From: a bacterium | GTDB taxonomy: Bacteria > Patescibacteriota > Microgenomatia > UBA8517 | Direction of reading: 5' to 3' | DNA length: 32,290 nucleotides | Assembly (NCBI GenBank): GCA_021824915.1 | Contig: JAKAJP010000030.1 | Coordinates: 1-32,290 of the forward strand | Shown here: piece by piece, positions 8,728-16,865 of the stretch | How the letters are laid out: every line of letters starts with the position of its first letter | Position numbering within the stretch: position 1 is the first letter of the stretch | Program-made: the position numbers and the translations under genes | Notes under the pieces: model-generated | What the model saw: only the letters and a program-made list of their open reading frames with translations | Databases searched by the model: none | What the model was told of the DNA's origin: nothing

Positions 8728-9963
8728 ATGATAAAACAAAAAACAAATAGCCAGCCTACACAAGTCTTAAGCAGTTTAGAAGAAGCGAGGGTTAATGTAC
8801 CTTTAGAGAACCCCAATTTGCCAATGCCGCTCAAGTTTGAAGTATCAAGGCCTGAAATTATAAAAAAGTCACTAGCGATTAAAGATCTTACTTTACCAAC
8901 TGAAAGTGGGCAGGAAAGAAGCGTTGTTGGAAAGGTTTTTGATCAGGTTGTAGAAAAATTAAAAGAGCATAATTTTTCTGATATTCATATAGTGAGAGGA
9001 AATCCCATTGTTGAAGTAAGAGATAATTTTGATAAACTCCTCTTTTCGCCAGGAAATCCAGGAAGGTCATCAACTTACACTAGGTACACCGATGAGAATC
9101 ATGTATTAAGAACCCACACGTCAGCACTAATACCATCAACTTTTGAGAAATTGGATAAAAAAGATTTAGACCGCTCGACTTTTGTACTCCCAGGCTTAGT
9201 TTATAGAAGAGATGTGATTGATCCTAAACACTTGGACGTGTTCCACCAAATTGATGTATGGACACTTCAGAAAAACAAAAAATACGGAAAGACAAATAGA
9301 AAAGATTTGTTAGAGCTTGTTAAAGCCGTGTTCGAAGCAGCCTGTCCGGGTGCTGAAATGAAAATTAATGAGGTAAAGCACCCCTATACTTTAGATGGTA
9401 TAGAGGTTTATGCGAAAATTGATAACAAAGAGATAGAAGTCCTCGAAGCTGGGTTGGCGCACCCCACAGTGTTAAGTAATTCTGGCATTAATCCTGAAGA
9501 ATACTCGGGTTTGGCTTTGGGTATGGGTGTTGAACGCCTAATCATGGCACGAAAAGACCTACCGGATATCAGGTTAATTCGATCGACAGACCCCCGTGTA
9601 ATTAAACAAATGACGAATATGGAAAAGTATAGGAGTGTCTCTAATCAGCAAGCCATGTCGAGAGATATGTCCTATTGTGTTGAGAAAGACGAAACAGAGG
9701 AAGATATCTGCGAAGCTATTAGGGTTGCGTTTGGGGAGAATAGCGATTTGTTGGAAGAGGTTAAGATTTTAGAGAGAACTCCATACGAAAAATTGACTCC
9801 AATTGCTAGAAAAAGACTCGGTGCATCAAAAGATCAAGTTAACGTTTTGGTAAGAATTGTTTTAAGACATCCCGACAGAAGCTTGACCAAAAGGGAGGCT
9901 GCGGATTTGTACTCCTCTGTTTATCCAAAATTACACCAAGGGTCAACTTTGGGATATGAATAA
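8728..9963 (+). CDS. Stand-alone class II aminoacyl-tRNA synthetase-like protein (PheRS alpha core plus FDX-ACB-like C-terminal domain)
   Basis: LRTHTSALIP, PGLVYRRDVIDPKHLDVFHQIDVW, GLALGMGVERLIMARKDLPDIRLI are PheRS class II motifs 2/3; C-terminal MSRDMSYCVEKDETEEDICEAIR... is FDX-ACB-like. Start taken at ATG 8728 rather than the TTG at 8689. Confidence 0.8.
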   Translation: MIKQKTNSQPTQVLSSLEEARVNVPLENPNLPMPLKFEVSRPEIIKKSLAIKDLTLPTESGQERSVVGKVFDQVVEKLKEHNFSDIHIVRGNPIVEVRDNFDKLLFSPGNPGRSSTYTRYTDENHVLRTHTSALIPSTFEKLDKKDLDRSTFVLPGLVYRRDVIDPKHLDVFHQIDVWTLQKNKKYGKTNRKDLLELVKAVFEAACPGAEMKINEVKHPYTLDGIEVYAKIDNKEIEVLEAGLAHPTVLSNSGINPEEYSGLALGMGVERLIMARKDLPDIRLIRSTDPRVIKQMTNMEKYRSVSNQQAMSRDMSYCVEKDETEEDICEAIRVAFGENSDLLEEVKILERTPYEKLTPIARKRLGASKDQVNVLVRIVLRHPDRSLTKREAADLYSSVYPKLHQGSTLGYE

Positions 9964-10615
9964 TAATCGGCGTAAGCGTCTAATCACCTTAAGAGAAGCG
10001 TATGAAAAGGAACCTTACAGTGTTAAGCTTAGTGGCCTCAACCTTAGGATAGAAAAAGGTGTTTTTCCTCCTGATGTATCATTTGCTACTCTAAAACTTG
10101 GGAAAATTCTGGGTAACTATCGTCCCGAATCAGCAATAGACATAGGAAGCGGGTCTGGATATCTTGCATTTGTGCTGAAACGAAATGGTGTTCAAAGAGT
10201 ATTTGCAAGTGACATAAATCCGGCCGCAATTAATTGCATAAAAGAAAATGTACGGTTAAATCCCGGCTGTAATCTTAACGGAATTTATTTGAGTGACCTT
10301 TTTAGTAATCTTAAAGAGAACTTAAAGTTTGATCTTATTATCTTCAATCATTTTTACCGTCCCGAAGGAACGGGTATTTTTGGTCCAGTAAACGATGCGG
10401 GAAAAGAGATAATTGAACGGTTTTTGACACAATCAAAACAAAGATTAACTCAAAACGGTGTCATTATTATGAACTTTGTTGAGATGTCTGATCCTGAGAA
10501 TAGCCCGGCAGCAATTGCGAAGCAGATGGGTTATAAGGTGAAAGTATTATTCCAAGAGAGTAACTATCAAAATATGGGTAATTTCTTTGTTTACGAATTT
10601 AAACTGCCAAGTTAA
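9956..10615 (+). CDS. Class I SAM-dependent methyltransferase (HemK/RsmC-like)
   Basis: AIDIGSGSGYLAFVLKRNG (motif I), VFASDINPAAINCIKENVRLN, motif IV position reads LIIFNHFYRPEG. Confidence 0.75.
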   Translation: MNNNRRKRLITLREAYEKEPYSVKLSGLNLRIEKGVFPPDVSFATLKLGKILGNYRPESAIDIGSGSGYLAFVLKRNGVQRVFASDINPAAINCIKENVRLNPGCNLNGIYLSDLFSNLKENLKFDLIIFNHFYRPEGTGIFGPVNDAGKEIIERFLTQSKQRLTQNGVIIMNFVEMSDPENSPAAIAKQMGYKVKVLFQESNYQNMGNFFVYEFKLPS

Positions 10616-10616
10616 T

Positions 10617-12068
10617 TTATCGGCTAATATACTCATCTAGCTTGATAATTGAAGGCAATTTAATCTTGTCTTCTTTGTGAGTTTTATTATAGAAATCCTC
10701 TGCAATCTTTTCGTACATCATTGAGTATATTCTGATGGTCAGTTTCTGGTCATCAATGGTCGAGAGTCTGTCTAATTCTTCCTTGATAACTCTTTCACCA
10801 GCACAAGCTTTAATAAAACTTTTAAACAGATCTTTCGATGTCAAAGTTCCGGTCTCATAGGCGTCAGTAAAGTACCATCTATTAGATTTTTCACCTAATA
10901 AGGGGTGTAACATTTGCCTTAAATCGATGTTGTGCCCTAAAGCCACTTCATCATTTTTTATCAATTGCCACTGTTGTAATGCACCTTGATGTATATCAAA
11001 GTACACAGACGACATTCTTCCTCCGTACTTATCGTGTGCGTATTCTGTAACTTCGGGATTATATTTTGTCAAACGAGGCGCAAATGTAGAATAATTGACA
11101 ATAAAAGTAATTAATCCAATCTGGTTGTTGTTTTTGTCTCTTAATTTTAGGTAAAAATGAAAATCAAGTTCGGTGTTTAATGCTTGTTTGGGGATATTAG
11201 CCACATCATCATTATTCTTATTTTCAACAAGCTTTCTCAAGGATTTATAGCTACCAGCCTTAATATATTCTTCTACTCTCAAGATATAGGGCATAGAAAT
11301 TTCGATAGTGTCAATATTTCCCCTTGCCATTTTAAGATACCAAGCTACCACATCGATATAGTGATAGCTTGTGTGAGAGAGTGTGCCAACCCCGTCAATG
11401 TGTCCGTGCGCGCCACCCTTAAGATATTCGCTTGGATATTTATGAATTCCCCCGTTGATTATAACGTTCATATATCTAATTCCTTCACCAGTCTTTAAAT
11501 ATATTTTATTTAACCCATCTGCTACTTTGATAAAAGGGATTAGCGCTCTTCTTCGAAGGGGAGAGCAAAACATGTAGTTTTTATTTTCCTTTTTGATTTT
11601 GTCATATAATAAATTTAATTTTTCATATTTTTTCTGAATTGACCGAGCTTGATTTATATCTAGAGAGCTATTCATATTGGTAACTAAAGGTTTATCACAA
11701 AGTAAATTTATTTTATTTTTAAGTGCCCATTCGCAGTAAAAATAGTGATGAACAGGGTCTGTCGCAACAATTACCGCATTAATTAGCTTTTTTATATTAA
11801 GTTGATCTAATTCGTATTGTAGTTGGTCGGGTGATTTTCCAGACGTATCAATCCATTGTGGGTTATCTAGTTCTAAAATCTTTTTGAGGTTGTCACGTAT
11901 TTCCTGTTTTTCTGTATCCCTTGGATTAACCGGATCACAGATCGCCACGACTTTTACATTCATGCCCTCTGATTTCAGACTAAGAATCGAGGAATAATGA
12001 TTCTTTTCAGTCCACAAGCCACTACCACCGGCAACAAGAATGTTTATTGTTTTAGAATTCATTCCCAT
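10617..12068 (-). CDS. Gfo/Idh/MocA-family oxidoreductase
   Basis: INILVAGGSGLW... Rossmann start, VVAICDP, AVIVATDPVHHYFYCEWALKNKINLLCDKPLV (family EKP/DKP motif). Confidence 0.75.
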   Translation of the reverse strand: MGMNSKTINILVAGGSGLWTEKNHYSSILSLKSEGMNVKVVAICDPVNPRDTEKQEIRDNLKKILELDNPQWIDTSGKSPDQLQYELDQLNIKKLINAVIVATDPVHHYFYCEWALKNKINLLCDKPLVTNMNSSLDINQARSIQKKYEKLNLLYDKIKKENKNYMFCSPLRRRALIPFIKVADGLNKIYLKTGEGIRYMNVIINGGIHKYPSEYLKGGAHGHIDGVGTLSHTSYHYIDVVAWYLKMARGNIDTIEISMPYILRVEEYIKAGSYKSLRKLVENKNNDDVANIPKQALNTELDFHFYLKLRDKNNNQIGLITFIVNYSTFAPRLTKYNPEVTEYAHDKYGGRMSSVYFDIHQGALQQWQLIKNDEVALGHNIDLRQMLHPLLGEKSNRWYFTDAYETGTLTSKDLFKSFIKACAGERVIKEELDRLSTIDDQKLTIRIYSMMYEKIAEDFYNKTHKEDKIKLPSIIKLDEYISR

Positions 12069-12134
12069 ACGTCACATTTGAGTATTAGTATATCAAGATT
12101 TAATAGCAAACTATAATTTGGAAGGAACCCTTAT

Positions 12135-13571
12135 TTAGAAAAGTTCGTTTTGGTCAGCTTTGACTTCAGCCCTTTTGAAAGGGTTTATTTTATCCGTTGG
12201 TAGTTTTAGCCCCTTGCCTTCAAACCACTCCTTTACTGAAAGTAGTTGTATTTTGGGGAAAGATGTTGATTCAGAGTATCTATATTCTCCGGCTAAAGCA
12301 GCTTCTCTTTTCATCTCGCTTGTAGGTTCGTGTAATGTTATTAAAACTCCCATAGGCGCACTATCCCTTTCAATATCTCCCTTGAGCGTTGAAACTTCAT
12401 TCCGGTGGTTTGTGTTTCCGCCCTTAACTTGAACAATAATCTTTTTGAGCTTGGGATTTCTTAAATCTTCTCTATCATAAAAAAGGATAATTCCATCAAT
12501 ACCCCTGTCTGCGCCTTTCTTTGTCTCACCACTTGGGGGGCTGGCCCCAACAAGAGTTATTGCCCAATCTTGAAATGAAAACTTATCTTTTTCAGCCAAA
12601 CTTACTGCTGACTCAAAATCCATTGGTATTCCATCGAGATGTATTTGTATTCCGGGGTAATGAGCATTCATTCTTTGGTTTATAACATTTACTGCTTGCA
12701 TACTAATGTCTATCCCAGCCCAGTTTCTGTTTAATCTTTCGGCGACTGCAACCGTAGTTCCGCACCCACAAAACGGGTCTAAAATCCAATCACCCTCTTT
12801 AGATGAAATTTTGATTATTCTTTCGAGGAGTTTTTCGGGTTTTTGTGTAGGATAATCCAATCTTTCTTTATCCATAGGGTTTAAAGCTGGTATTTCCCAG
12901 ACATCCATAGGAATTTTGTAAATATCATTTGCACCAATCCTTGCCCCTTTGGGATTTTGAGCTCTTTCCATAGCTTTTTCTGTTCTTTTATCAGGGTCGG
13001 CCATTGGGTCAAAATGATAATCATCAGTTTTTGTGTAGAAGAGAATAATGTCGTGTTTTTTTGAATAATGCTGTTTGCTAGCTCCTCCAGTTTGATAATG
13101 CCATACAATTTCATTCCTGAAATTTTCCTTTCCAAAAATCACATCCATAATGATTTTTAGATAATGGCTTGCCGTCGGATCGCAATGCAAATATATTGAC
13201 CCGGTTGTTTTCAAAACGCGATGAAGAGGCATAAGTCTTGCAGTCATATTGACCAAATAGGCCATCATTTGGTTTTGACCGATAAATTCTGAAAGGCTGT
13301 TTATAAGTATGGCTATTTGTGGTTTTGGATTGTTTTTTAATTCGTTAAATATCCTTACTGTATCTTCCGTCCATTCCCAAGTATCCTCGAAGGCGTGAAT
13401 TTGGGCTGAGGAATCAATCTGACCTTCCTTGAAAAGTACGTTGTAGTTACGGTTTGAATTGAATGGGGGATCAAGGTATATTAAATCAAAGAAATTTTCA
13501 GGGATTTTCTCTTTCAATACCTCTAAGTTATCTCCAAAAAAGAGAGTTCTGTTTTGAATATCCATATTCAA
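12135..13571 (-). CDS. DNA N6-adenine/N4-cytosine methyltransferase fused to an Mrr-like PD-(D/E)XK domain
   Basis: FFDLIYLDPPFNSNRNYN (motif IV) then ILDPFCGCGTTVAVAERLNRNWAGIDIS (motif I), i.e. IV-before-I order; C-terminal GADRGIDGIILF...KKIIVQVKGG matches an Mrr_cat-like D...QVK pattern. Confidence 0.85.
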   Translation of the reverse strand: MNMDIQNRTLFFGDNLEVLKEKIPENFFDLIYLDPPFNSNRNYNVLFKEGQIDSSAQIHAFEDTWEWTEDTVRIFNELKNNPKPQIAILINSLSEFIGQNQMMAYLVNMTARLMPLHRVLKTTGSIYLHCDPTASHYLKIIMDVIFGKENFRNEIVWHYQTGGASKQHYSKKHDIILFYTKTDDYHFDPMADPDKRTEKAMERAQNPKGARIGANDIYKIPMDVWEIPALNPMDKERLDYPTQKPEKLLERIIKISSKEGDWILDPFCGCGTTVAVAERLNRNWAGIDISMQAVNVINQRMNAHYPGIQIHLDGIPMDFESAVSLAEKDKFSFQDWAITLVGASPPSGETKKGADRGIDGIILFYDREDLRNPKLKKIIVQVKGGNTNHRNEVSTLKGDIERDSAPMGVLITLHEPTSEMKREAALAGEYRYSESTSFPKIQLLSVKEWFEGKGLKLPTDKINPFKRAEVKADQNELF

Positions 13572-13660
13572 TTGCTACAAACAGTCCCAATATAGCAGAA
13601 CTATAAAAATGCTACAAGGAGAAGCTGGTCTATCAGTCCCATTTAGCCTAGCCTTGGGGT
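13572..13660. promoter_or_regulatory. Divergent intergenic region with paired direct repeats and an inverted repeat (candidate C-protein operator)
   Basis: TGCTACAA at 13573-13580 and 13610-13617; CAGTCCCA at 13582-13589 and 13634-13641; inverted TAGCA (13593-13597) / TGCTA (13610-13614). Confidence 0.45.
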
Positions 13661-13882
13661 ATGAAAGTTGTTTCAGAAGCTCATAAAAGGTTTGGCCAAA
13701 GATTAAAAATTTTAAGAAAAGAGCAGGGAATGACGCAGGAAGATTTAGCGTTTAAAGTGGGAGTTGATAGAAGTTATATGGGTTTTATCGAGAGGGGAGA
13801 GAAGAATGTTACTCTTAAAAGACTAGTTGATATAGCTAAAGCTTTTAGGGTGTCTCTTTCGGAGCTCTTCAAATCAATTTAA
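13661..13882 (+). CDS. XRE-family HTH regulator (R-M controller/C-protein-like)
   Basis: 73-aa HTH_3: RFGQRLKILRKEQGMTQEDLAFKVGVDRSYMGFIERGEKNVTLKRLVDIAKAFRVSLSELF; divergent from the methyltransferase. Confidence 0.85.
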   Translation: MKVVSEAHKRFGQRLKILRKEQGMTQEDLAFKVGVDRSYMGFIERGEKNVTLKRLVDIAKAFRVSLSELFKSI

Positions 13883-13980
13883 TAAACTTGCAATTTTAGT
13901 GGTAATATACAGGTATAAAACACCCTTGATAAATGGGCTTTTTTTGTAGCTAGTCTTTTACTAGAAAAATTACAATTAAT

Positions 13981-15813
13981 ATGACAACGGAAAGAGTGGA
14001 TGAGTATTATCGCTGGGTTTTAGATAGGCTGAAAGAGCTTCTGGATACTTCTCCCTCAAATAAACCAATTCGCTATGAGTTAAGTCATGTAGCTGCGGCT
14101 GGCGTGCCCAACAATGAGACTGAGGAAAACATTGTTAGAAAGTTGGCAGAACTAGGCATCGTCAAGATAGTAGGGGAACATCCAAGAACTTGGGAATATA
14201 CACATAACGGTTACTTTGAGCTTTTGATTCTTCAACCCCAATTTGACGAACTATGTAGAAAGTTTGGTGTTATTGAGGAAGCTAATAACAAAATTGACGT
14301 AAAGCCTAAAGCTGAAGAACCTAAATTTTTAGAAATCGAAGATTTGTCCGAGGATACACTTCTGCCTGTTTGGTGGGTAATAAAAAGAGTAAAAAACGAA
14401 TATTTAGCCACTATGGAGGGTGAGGAGGTGTTACTTAAATTTGTTCCTGGGGAAGTCATAATTGCTGGAAACCAAAGGACTATCCCAGATTTGGAGGATC
14501 AGAAACTCGCAGTTAGATTGCTGCAAAAAATGGGAGCAATAAAGATTAAAAGTGACTATTTTACCCCCAAAGGGGATAATCGTTTTTATGTTCCTAAAGG
14601 TCAGGCGCCAAATGGGTATTATCTTGATATTTTACAACCTAGGTTTGATGAAATTTATAAACAAAGTGAGAAGGGGAATACGTCACCCAGACAACAAGAA
14701 GAACAAATTGATTTAATACAAGAAGACGAGCCAGTTGAAGTGATTTCGGCCGACCTCAAGGCCTTATTCTCACGAGTTGTCGCTGAGCAGGATGAAATTA
14801 ACTTTTATTTCAAAATTGCAGCATACGGAAAGTATTTAATAGATCACCCCCAGTTGAATCCAATTTTAAGTAATCTTTATGGGCAATCGAAAAAGGATGC
14901 CTTAGGCTTTTTGAAAATATGGGGAGAGTTCTTTGAATTGTGGAAACAGTTGGGTCAAGAATTAGTTGACCTGGCAGAAAAAAATGGTATCAAAGGAAAT
15001 CCTGATATACTTAATCAGGATCTAGCGAGACTAAAACAAAGGTTGGCGGAGCCAGATTTATCGTTTTATTCAGGAGATCTTTACAGCTACTACAGGCCAT
15101 ATTGTGATCTGATAGGCACTTTTGTACGAGAACAAAGGTCGGATTTAGTTGTTCCAAAGTATCTCGATAAAAATTTAGTTAGCTTAACCATTGATCCAAA
15201 ATATAGAGCAGCAACAGAAAGTTGGGATTTGTATGTTAAACAGCGTGTTAATGAACCATGGTGGGCGCACTATCAGATAATGAGATTGACTTCCGGCGTC
15301 CTCGATTTGCCAGACAAAAAGCTATATTTCAAGGATGATAATTTTGTAGACACGCTTTATAAAACAGGGTTTAATGAGCTTGGTAGAGGAATAAAACTCA
15401 GCTTTCTTAATAAGAATAAATTTACGGAATGGATAAAAATACTGCATGATTATATTATCCCGCGACTTGCCAAACTAAATAAAGACAAGGGTGGTATTTT
15501 TTCAGGTTTTAAAGCAATGATCCTGGGTGGTGACAAAATGACAAAACGTGAGCGAGATAAAGAGTTTAATCGACTAAAGAAAGTTTGTGACCTGAGTACA
15601 AAACAAGAAAGTTTGCTTAGGATTTTATTTGATTTCAGGCCACACGATACCAAAAACCTTGAGTCAGATGTGCCGACTAAAGCACTTTCCCATCTTAAGG
15701 ATTCACTAAATGGGAATATTAAAAGGGAAGCATATACGATTGATTCTAAGCTAGGAGGACCACTTGATAAATCTTTTTATACCTTGAGAAAGATCATCGA
15801 TGAAAACAAATAA
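13981..15813 (+). CDS. Hypothetical 610-aa protein with an internally duplicated N-terminal domain
   Basis: Repeated segment NGYFELLILQPQFDELCRKF and NGYYLDILQPRFDEIYKQ; no known family recognised. Confidence 0.6.
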   Translation: MTTERVDEYYRWVLDRLKELLDTSPSNKPIRYELSHVAAAGVPNNETEENIVRKLAELGIVKIVGEHPRTWEYTHNGYFELLILQPQFDELCRKFGVIEEANNKIDVKPKAEEPKFLEIEDLSEDTLLPVWWVIKRVKNEYLATMEGEEVLLKFVPGEVIIAGNQRTIPDLEDQKLAVRLLQKMGAIKIKSDYFTPKGDNRFYVPKGQAPNGYYLDILQPRFDEIYKQSEKGNTSPRQQEEQIDLIQEDEPVEVISADLKALFSRVVAEQDEINFYFKIAAYGKYLIDHPQLNPILSNLYGQSKKDALGFLKIWGEFFELWKQLGQELVDLAEKNGIKGNPDILNQDLARLKQRLAEPDLSFYSGDLYSYYRPYCDLIGTFVREQRSDLVVPKYLDKNLVSLTIDPKYRAATESWDLYVKQRVNEPWWAHYQIMRLTSGVLDLPDKKLYFKDDNFVDTLYKTGFNELGRGIKLSFLNKNKFTEWIKILHDYIIPRLAKLNKDKGGIFSGFKAMILGGDKMTKRERDKEFNRLKKVCDLSTKQESLLRILFDFRPHDTKNLESDVPTKALSHLKDSLNGNIKREAYTIDSKLGGPLDKSFYTLRKIIDENK

Positions 15814-15960
15814 CAACAGTATTTCAAGGCTAATTAATTCACCGATACCTCATGTTTATTTTTGAATAGCAGATATTTAGCTTCAAAAATTTCAATTATT
15901 ACTTTCGACTGGTGAGCATAGACAGGTCAAAAATAAAGCTGGTTACGTTTTTGAAAATTT

Positions 15961-16233
15961 ATGACTATGACTCAAAATCTAGATATCAATGACTATTACT
16001 CGACTTCAGATCTCGCGTTAGCAACCGCGATTTCTCTTTATTATCCACTTGAGGTGGTTGACCGTAGCAATCCCCATAAGGCTCAATTTCTTTTCAAAAG
16101 AGATGACAACCTGGATAAATTTATAGAATCGTATTGGAGAGGAGATCTTAAAGTAAGTCCTTCTTCTTATTTTAATCAGCTAAAAATCATAAAAGCCCGG
16201 CTTTACGAAATGGAAAGGAGCCGCAATGGCTAA
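15961..16233 (+). CDS. Small protein resembling the DUF5659 family
   Basis: DYYSTSDLALATAISLYYPLEVVDRSNPHKAQFLFKRDDNLDKFIESYWRGDLKVSP.YFNQLKIIKARL pattern. Confidence 0.65.
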   Translation: MTMTQNLDINDYYSTSDLALATAISLYYPLEVVDRSNPHKAQFLFKRDDNLDKFIESYWRGDLKVSPSSYFNQLKIIKARLYEMERSRNG

Positions 16234-16414
16234 AATTAAAGTTACTTTTGAACAGGTGGAATTGAGTAAGGAGGAGTTAAAAAATCGCATTGATTCCATT
16301 TTTGATATTTTGTTTGAGGAAATTGTGAAGTCGTCAGTACGGCCAAATAAGAATATTTCTATAGATCGCGTGGATGGCGGGAGGGAGGTGAATGAACAAA
16401 TATGCCTAAGTTAA
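16226..16414 (+). CDS. Hypothetical small protein (62 aa)
   Basis: Overlaps both neighbours by 8 and 13 nt, suggesting translational coupling. Confidence 0.45.
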   Translation: MAKIKVTFEQVELSKEELKNRIDSIFDILFEEIVKSSVRPNKNISIDRVDGGREVNEQICLS

Positions 16415-16815
16415 TTTTCAAAAAAAGAGTAGTTCCGGATGCGGGGAAAATAATGACCCATTTGGTCTCAGTTGGCGAAGTGGAGAACCAGTTTTACAAC
16501 CCAAAAGAGCAAAGTGAGGATAAAAAGACGCAGTTGGAATGGATTTTTGAGTACACGGACAAGCCGGGAATGCAAATACGGCTTTGGTCTACCAAAAGTC
16601 TATCAACTTACAAGGGTAAGAAATCCAAAGCTCTAACTATTACTGAATCCTTGCTGGATAAAGAACTGACTGATGAAGAAAAAGAAAGTTTTGGAGATAC
16701 CGATCAGTTGGTTGGACGAAAGTGTTATCTAACTGTTAAGCACGAGAAGAAAGATGACGGTCAGATTTACGCAAAAGTAGTTGATTTTGAAAGCGAATCA
16801 GGAATTCCCTTTTAA
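16402..16815 (+). CDS. Putative ssDNA-binding (SSB-like) protein of the element
   Basis: 137-aa beta-rich ORF ending ...FESESGIPF, an acidic tail with terminal IPF like the host SSB tail (ADEDIPF at 25745); directly upstream of the primase. Confidence 0.45.
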   Translation: MPKLIFKKRVVPDAGKIMTHLVSVGEVENQFYNPKEQSEDKKTQLEWIFEYTDKPGMQIRLWSTKSLSTYKGKKSKALTITESLLDKELTDEEKESFGDTDQLVGRKCYLTVKHEKKDDGQIYAKVVDFESESGIPF

Positions 16816-16865
16816 CTTTCATTCCGGGCGTAACTTCAAATTGCGCCTGGAGACGAGAGCTGAAT

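Noticed and set aside
6099-9963. Kinase + PLP enzyme + PheRS-like synthetase as a SepRS/SepCysS or PSTK/SepSecS-type tRNA-dependent amino-acid pathway
   Set aside because: The kinase is APH-fold (HGDFSPRN), not the P-loop PSTK, and the PLP enzyme is group II decarboxylase-like (540 aa), not SepCysS/SepSecS. Only the analogy is kept; no homology claim.
11184-11498. Antisense ORFs listed in the track (e.g. 117-452, 1411-1653, 4341-4721, 11184-11498, 21049-21534, 25308-25670, 29934-30350)
   Set aside because: They lie opposite well-supported genes, show compositionally biased translations and no family motifs; treated as spurious.
13918-13947. Weak CCC...GGG stem followed by T7 after the XRE gene as a terminator
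   Set aside because: Core stem has only 3 G:C pairs; insufficient to call without folding calculation.
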